Shown piece after piece: positions 38,535-39,810 of a stretch of DNA of 39,810 bases. This DNA comes from Acidimicrobiia bacterium (GTDB lineage: Bacteria; Actinomycetota; Acidimicrobiia; IMCC26256; PALSA-610). Every line of letters starts with the position of its first letter. The stretch's first letter is position 1. The notes beneath the pieces were generated by a model. The model had not been told where the DNA came from and did not search any database. It saw nothing but the letters and a program-made list of their open reading frames with translations. The position numbers and the translations under genes were made by a program. The DNA lies in the NCBI GenBank assembly GCA_017882905.1, contig JADGOO010000078.1:1-39810 (forward strand), in the 5' to 3' direction.

Positions 38535-38948
38535 GTGGCGCGTACGGATGCGAACCCGCCGATGCCCGAGTTCTCCGACTCGTACACCGTGCAAGAAGTC
38601 GATCCGACCTGGCTCACGCAAGCGGTCAAGCCGAAGCAGTTCCTGCACATCGATCAGGCGGAGTGCATCCTTTGCGAAGGCTGCGTCGACATCTGCCCGT
38701 GGAAGTGCATCCACATGTTGTCGGTCGATGCGATCGACGAAGCGGTCGGCACCGAGAAGCCCGGCGACGATCCGCGTGACCACGTGTTCTTCGTCGTCGA
38801 CGAAGACGTGTGCACGCGTTGTGCGCTGTGCGTCGATCGCTGCCCGACCGGAGTCATCATCCTCGGCAAGGTCACAGCAGACTGGGCCGAGGGCGACCCG
38901 AACGTCCGCACCAACCGTCACGGCTACGCCTACGGCGTGCGGTTCTAG
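38535..38948 (+). CDS. Ferredoxin with two [4Fe-4S] clusters
   Basis: A 137-residue iron-sulfur protein. The cluster ligands are Cys44, 47, 50 and 54 (CILCEGCVDICP) and Cys93, 96, 99 and 103 (CTRCALCVDRCP). There are 34 residues between the Cys-Pro of motif one and the first Cys of motif two, longer than in simple bacterial ferredoxins. GTG 38535 follows GAGGGGG. It lies between a membrane protein and cytochrome b6 where a Rieske gene would be expected, so it probably carries electrons for that complex. Confidence 0.9.
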   Translation: MARTDANPPMPEFSDSYTVQEVDPTWLTQAVKPKQFLHIDQAECILCEGCVDICPWKCIHMLSVDAIDEAVGTEKPGDDPRDHVFFVVDEDVCTRCALCVDRCPTGVIILGKVTADWAEGDPNVRTNRHGYAYGVRF

Positions 38949-38969
38949 CGAGCACGGAAGGTTCCTTCG

Positions 38970-39776
38970 TTGGCGAACGGCAACGGCAGCTCGAACGGCA
39001 ACGGCAGCCATGGTGGCGGCCTGAAGCTCAAAGACAAGGGCAGCGAGGTCTGGGGCAACGTCCAGGGCTCGCAGGCTTGGAACGCGATCTTCCGACCCGG
39101 GTCGGTGTTCCGCAAGGGCTACAGCGACAGCCCGCGCAACCGTTCCTACGTGATCATGAACAACGTGCTGTACCACCTTCACCCGGTGAAGGTGAAGCGG
39201 CACGCGGTGAAGGTCAGCTACACGCTGTGTCTCGGCGGGCTGAGCTTCTTCTTGTTCATCTTGCTCACCGTCACCGGCATCTTCTTGATGTTCTTCTACC
39301 GACCGACCGCCACCGAAGCGTGGTCCACGGTGCAGAACCTCGAAACGGCGGTGGCGTTCGGTTCCCTTGTGCGCAACATGCATCGATGGGCCGCGCACCT
39401 CATGGTGCTGTCGGTGTTCTTGCACATGAGCCGCGTCTTCTACCACGGTGCCTACAAGTCGCCGCGTGAGTTCAACTGGGTGATCGGCGTGATCCTGCTC
39501 ACGCTCACGCTGCTGCTCTCGTTCACCGGCTACCTGCTGCCGTGGGACCAGCTGGCGCTCTGGGCCGTCACCGTCGGCACGAACATGATGGGCTACACGC
39601 CCGTGTTCGGTGGCCAGATCCGGTACGCGCTGCTCGGATCGAAGGAGATCAGCGGCGACACCCTGCTGCGGTGGTACACCCTGCACGTCCTGCTGCTGCC
39701 CTTCGTGATCGTCATCTTCATGGCAGTCCACTTCTGGCGAGTCCGCAAGGACGGCGGCCTCTCCGGGCCGTTGTAA
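38970..39776 (+). CDS. Cytochrome b6-type subunit of a menaquinol:cytochrome complex
   Basis: A 268-residue diheme cytochrome b, four helices, ending RKDGGLSGPL like PetB/b6 rather than full-length QcrB. Haem ligands are the histidine pairs in NMHRWAAHLMVLSVFLHM (14 apart) and LHVLLLPFVIVIFMAVHF (15 apart). An unusual Asn/Gly/Ser-rich N-terminus (NGNGSSNGNGSHGGG) precedes the fold. The start is TTG 38970 with GGAAGG 8 nt upstream. Another gene follows after 16 bp, probably the second half of cytochrome b (subunit IV type). Confidence 0.9.
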   Translation: MANGNGSSNGNGSHGGGLKLKDKGSEVWGNVQGSQAWNAIFRPGSVFRKGYSDSPRNRSYVIMNNVLYHLHPVKVKRHAVKVSYTLCLGGLSFFLFILLTVTGIFLMFFYRPTATEAWSTVQNLETAVAFGSLVRNMHRWAAHLMVLSVFLHMSRVFYHGAYKSPREFNWVIGVILLTLTLLLSFTGYLLPWDQLALWAVTVGTNMMGYTPVFGGQIRYALLGSKEISGDTLLRWYTLHVLLLPFVIVIFMAVHFWRVRKDGGLSGPL

Positions 39777-39792
39777 GGGGAGGACGACTTCG

Positions 39793-39810
39793 ATGCCCGA
39801 GATCCCCGAC
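39793..39810 (+). CDS. Start of the next operon gene (six codons only)
   Basis: ATG 39793 reads MPEIPD to the window end, with AGGGGAGG (39776-39783) about 9 nt upstream. It is probably subunit IV or a cytochrome c of the complex, judged only from position. Confidence 0.5.

Noticed and set aside
1-39810. tRNA, rRNA, insertion sequences or prophage genes
   Set aside because: None recognised on reading both strands; gaps are mostly under 230 bp and hold only the repeats and hairpins listed. Small RNAs without strong structure would be missed.

Overview
High-GC DNA with dense bidirectional gene packing, frequent GTG/TTG starts and many 1-4 bp start/stop overlaps. Gene content points to a motile actinobacterium, most likely Acidimicrobiia or a relative. 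Actinobacterial markers are an MshA-type mycothiol glycosyltransferase followed by YbjN and proC, an HTH protein of the Rv0500A type, an Rv0474-like XRE regulator, a GlbO-type truncated hemoglobin, a MapB-like methionine aminopeptidase with an N-terminal extension, and a MenJ-like menaquinone reductase. No rRNA, tRNA, CRISPR array, prophage or transposase is visible. The lineage assignment is inference.

Layout. 1-128: start of a flagellin gene (minus). 345-2654: secreted S15/CocE-type hydrolase, then a strong terminator and an intergenic repeat. 2865-9718: motility block with sigma-28 (minus), a divergent LuxR-type regulator whose receiver lacks the phospho-acceptor, a crcB pair, then flgN-flgK-flgL-fliW-csrA. 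9722-18535: amine-use block. On the minus strand are an aldehyde dehydrogenase, a class III aminotransferase, an Lrp regulator and alanine dehydrogenase. Divergent on the plus strand is potABCD-type polyamine transport. 18585-24591: Rpf-like cell-wall protein, DUF2079 membrane protein, two SDRs, a thioesterase and a DUF2332 protein. 24604-27718 (minus): glbO-map-SDR-TIM-barrel run. 27837-34991: SET-domain protein, a membrane protein, SirB1-like and Lon-N proteins, a MoaD-like protein, an RsiG-like anti-sigma factor, XRE regulator, mshA, ybjN, proC. 35128-36422: HTH protein, SAM hydroxide adenosyltransferase-like protein and a 28-residue membrane peptide. 36427-37695 (minus): menaquinone reductase. 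37999 to the end: a membrane protein, a 2x[4Fe-4S] ferredoxin and cytochrome b6, which form the start of a quinol oxidase operon.

How the parts fit. Motility appears controlled at two levels. The protein at 31371-31937 carries two helices matching the c-di-GMP-binding signature of Streptomyces RsiG, the anti-sigma factor of WhiG. A WhiG/FliA-family sigma is encoded at 2865-3758, so flagellar transcription may be gated by c-di-GMP. After transcription, FliW-CsrA probably controls the flagellin mRNA. The flagellin leader has a hairpin with GGA in its loop and a CsrA-like octamer over the Shine-Dalgarno site, and the same octamer lies over the csrA Shine-Dalgarno site. In the amine block the transporter, aminotransferase, aldehyde dehydrogenase and alanine dehydrogenase can be read as a putrescine-to-GABA route with alanine recycled to pyruvate.

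Other points of interest are a 30-bp intergenic repeat found identically at two sites 22.6 kb apart, five tandem 12-bp units in front of the respiratory operon, a 43-nt palindrome in a divergent promoter region, a missing catalytic histidine in the SAM-hydrolase homologue, and several genes with a TANNNT box 6-8 nt before the start codon, suggesting leaderless mRNAs.
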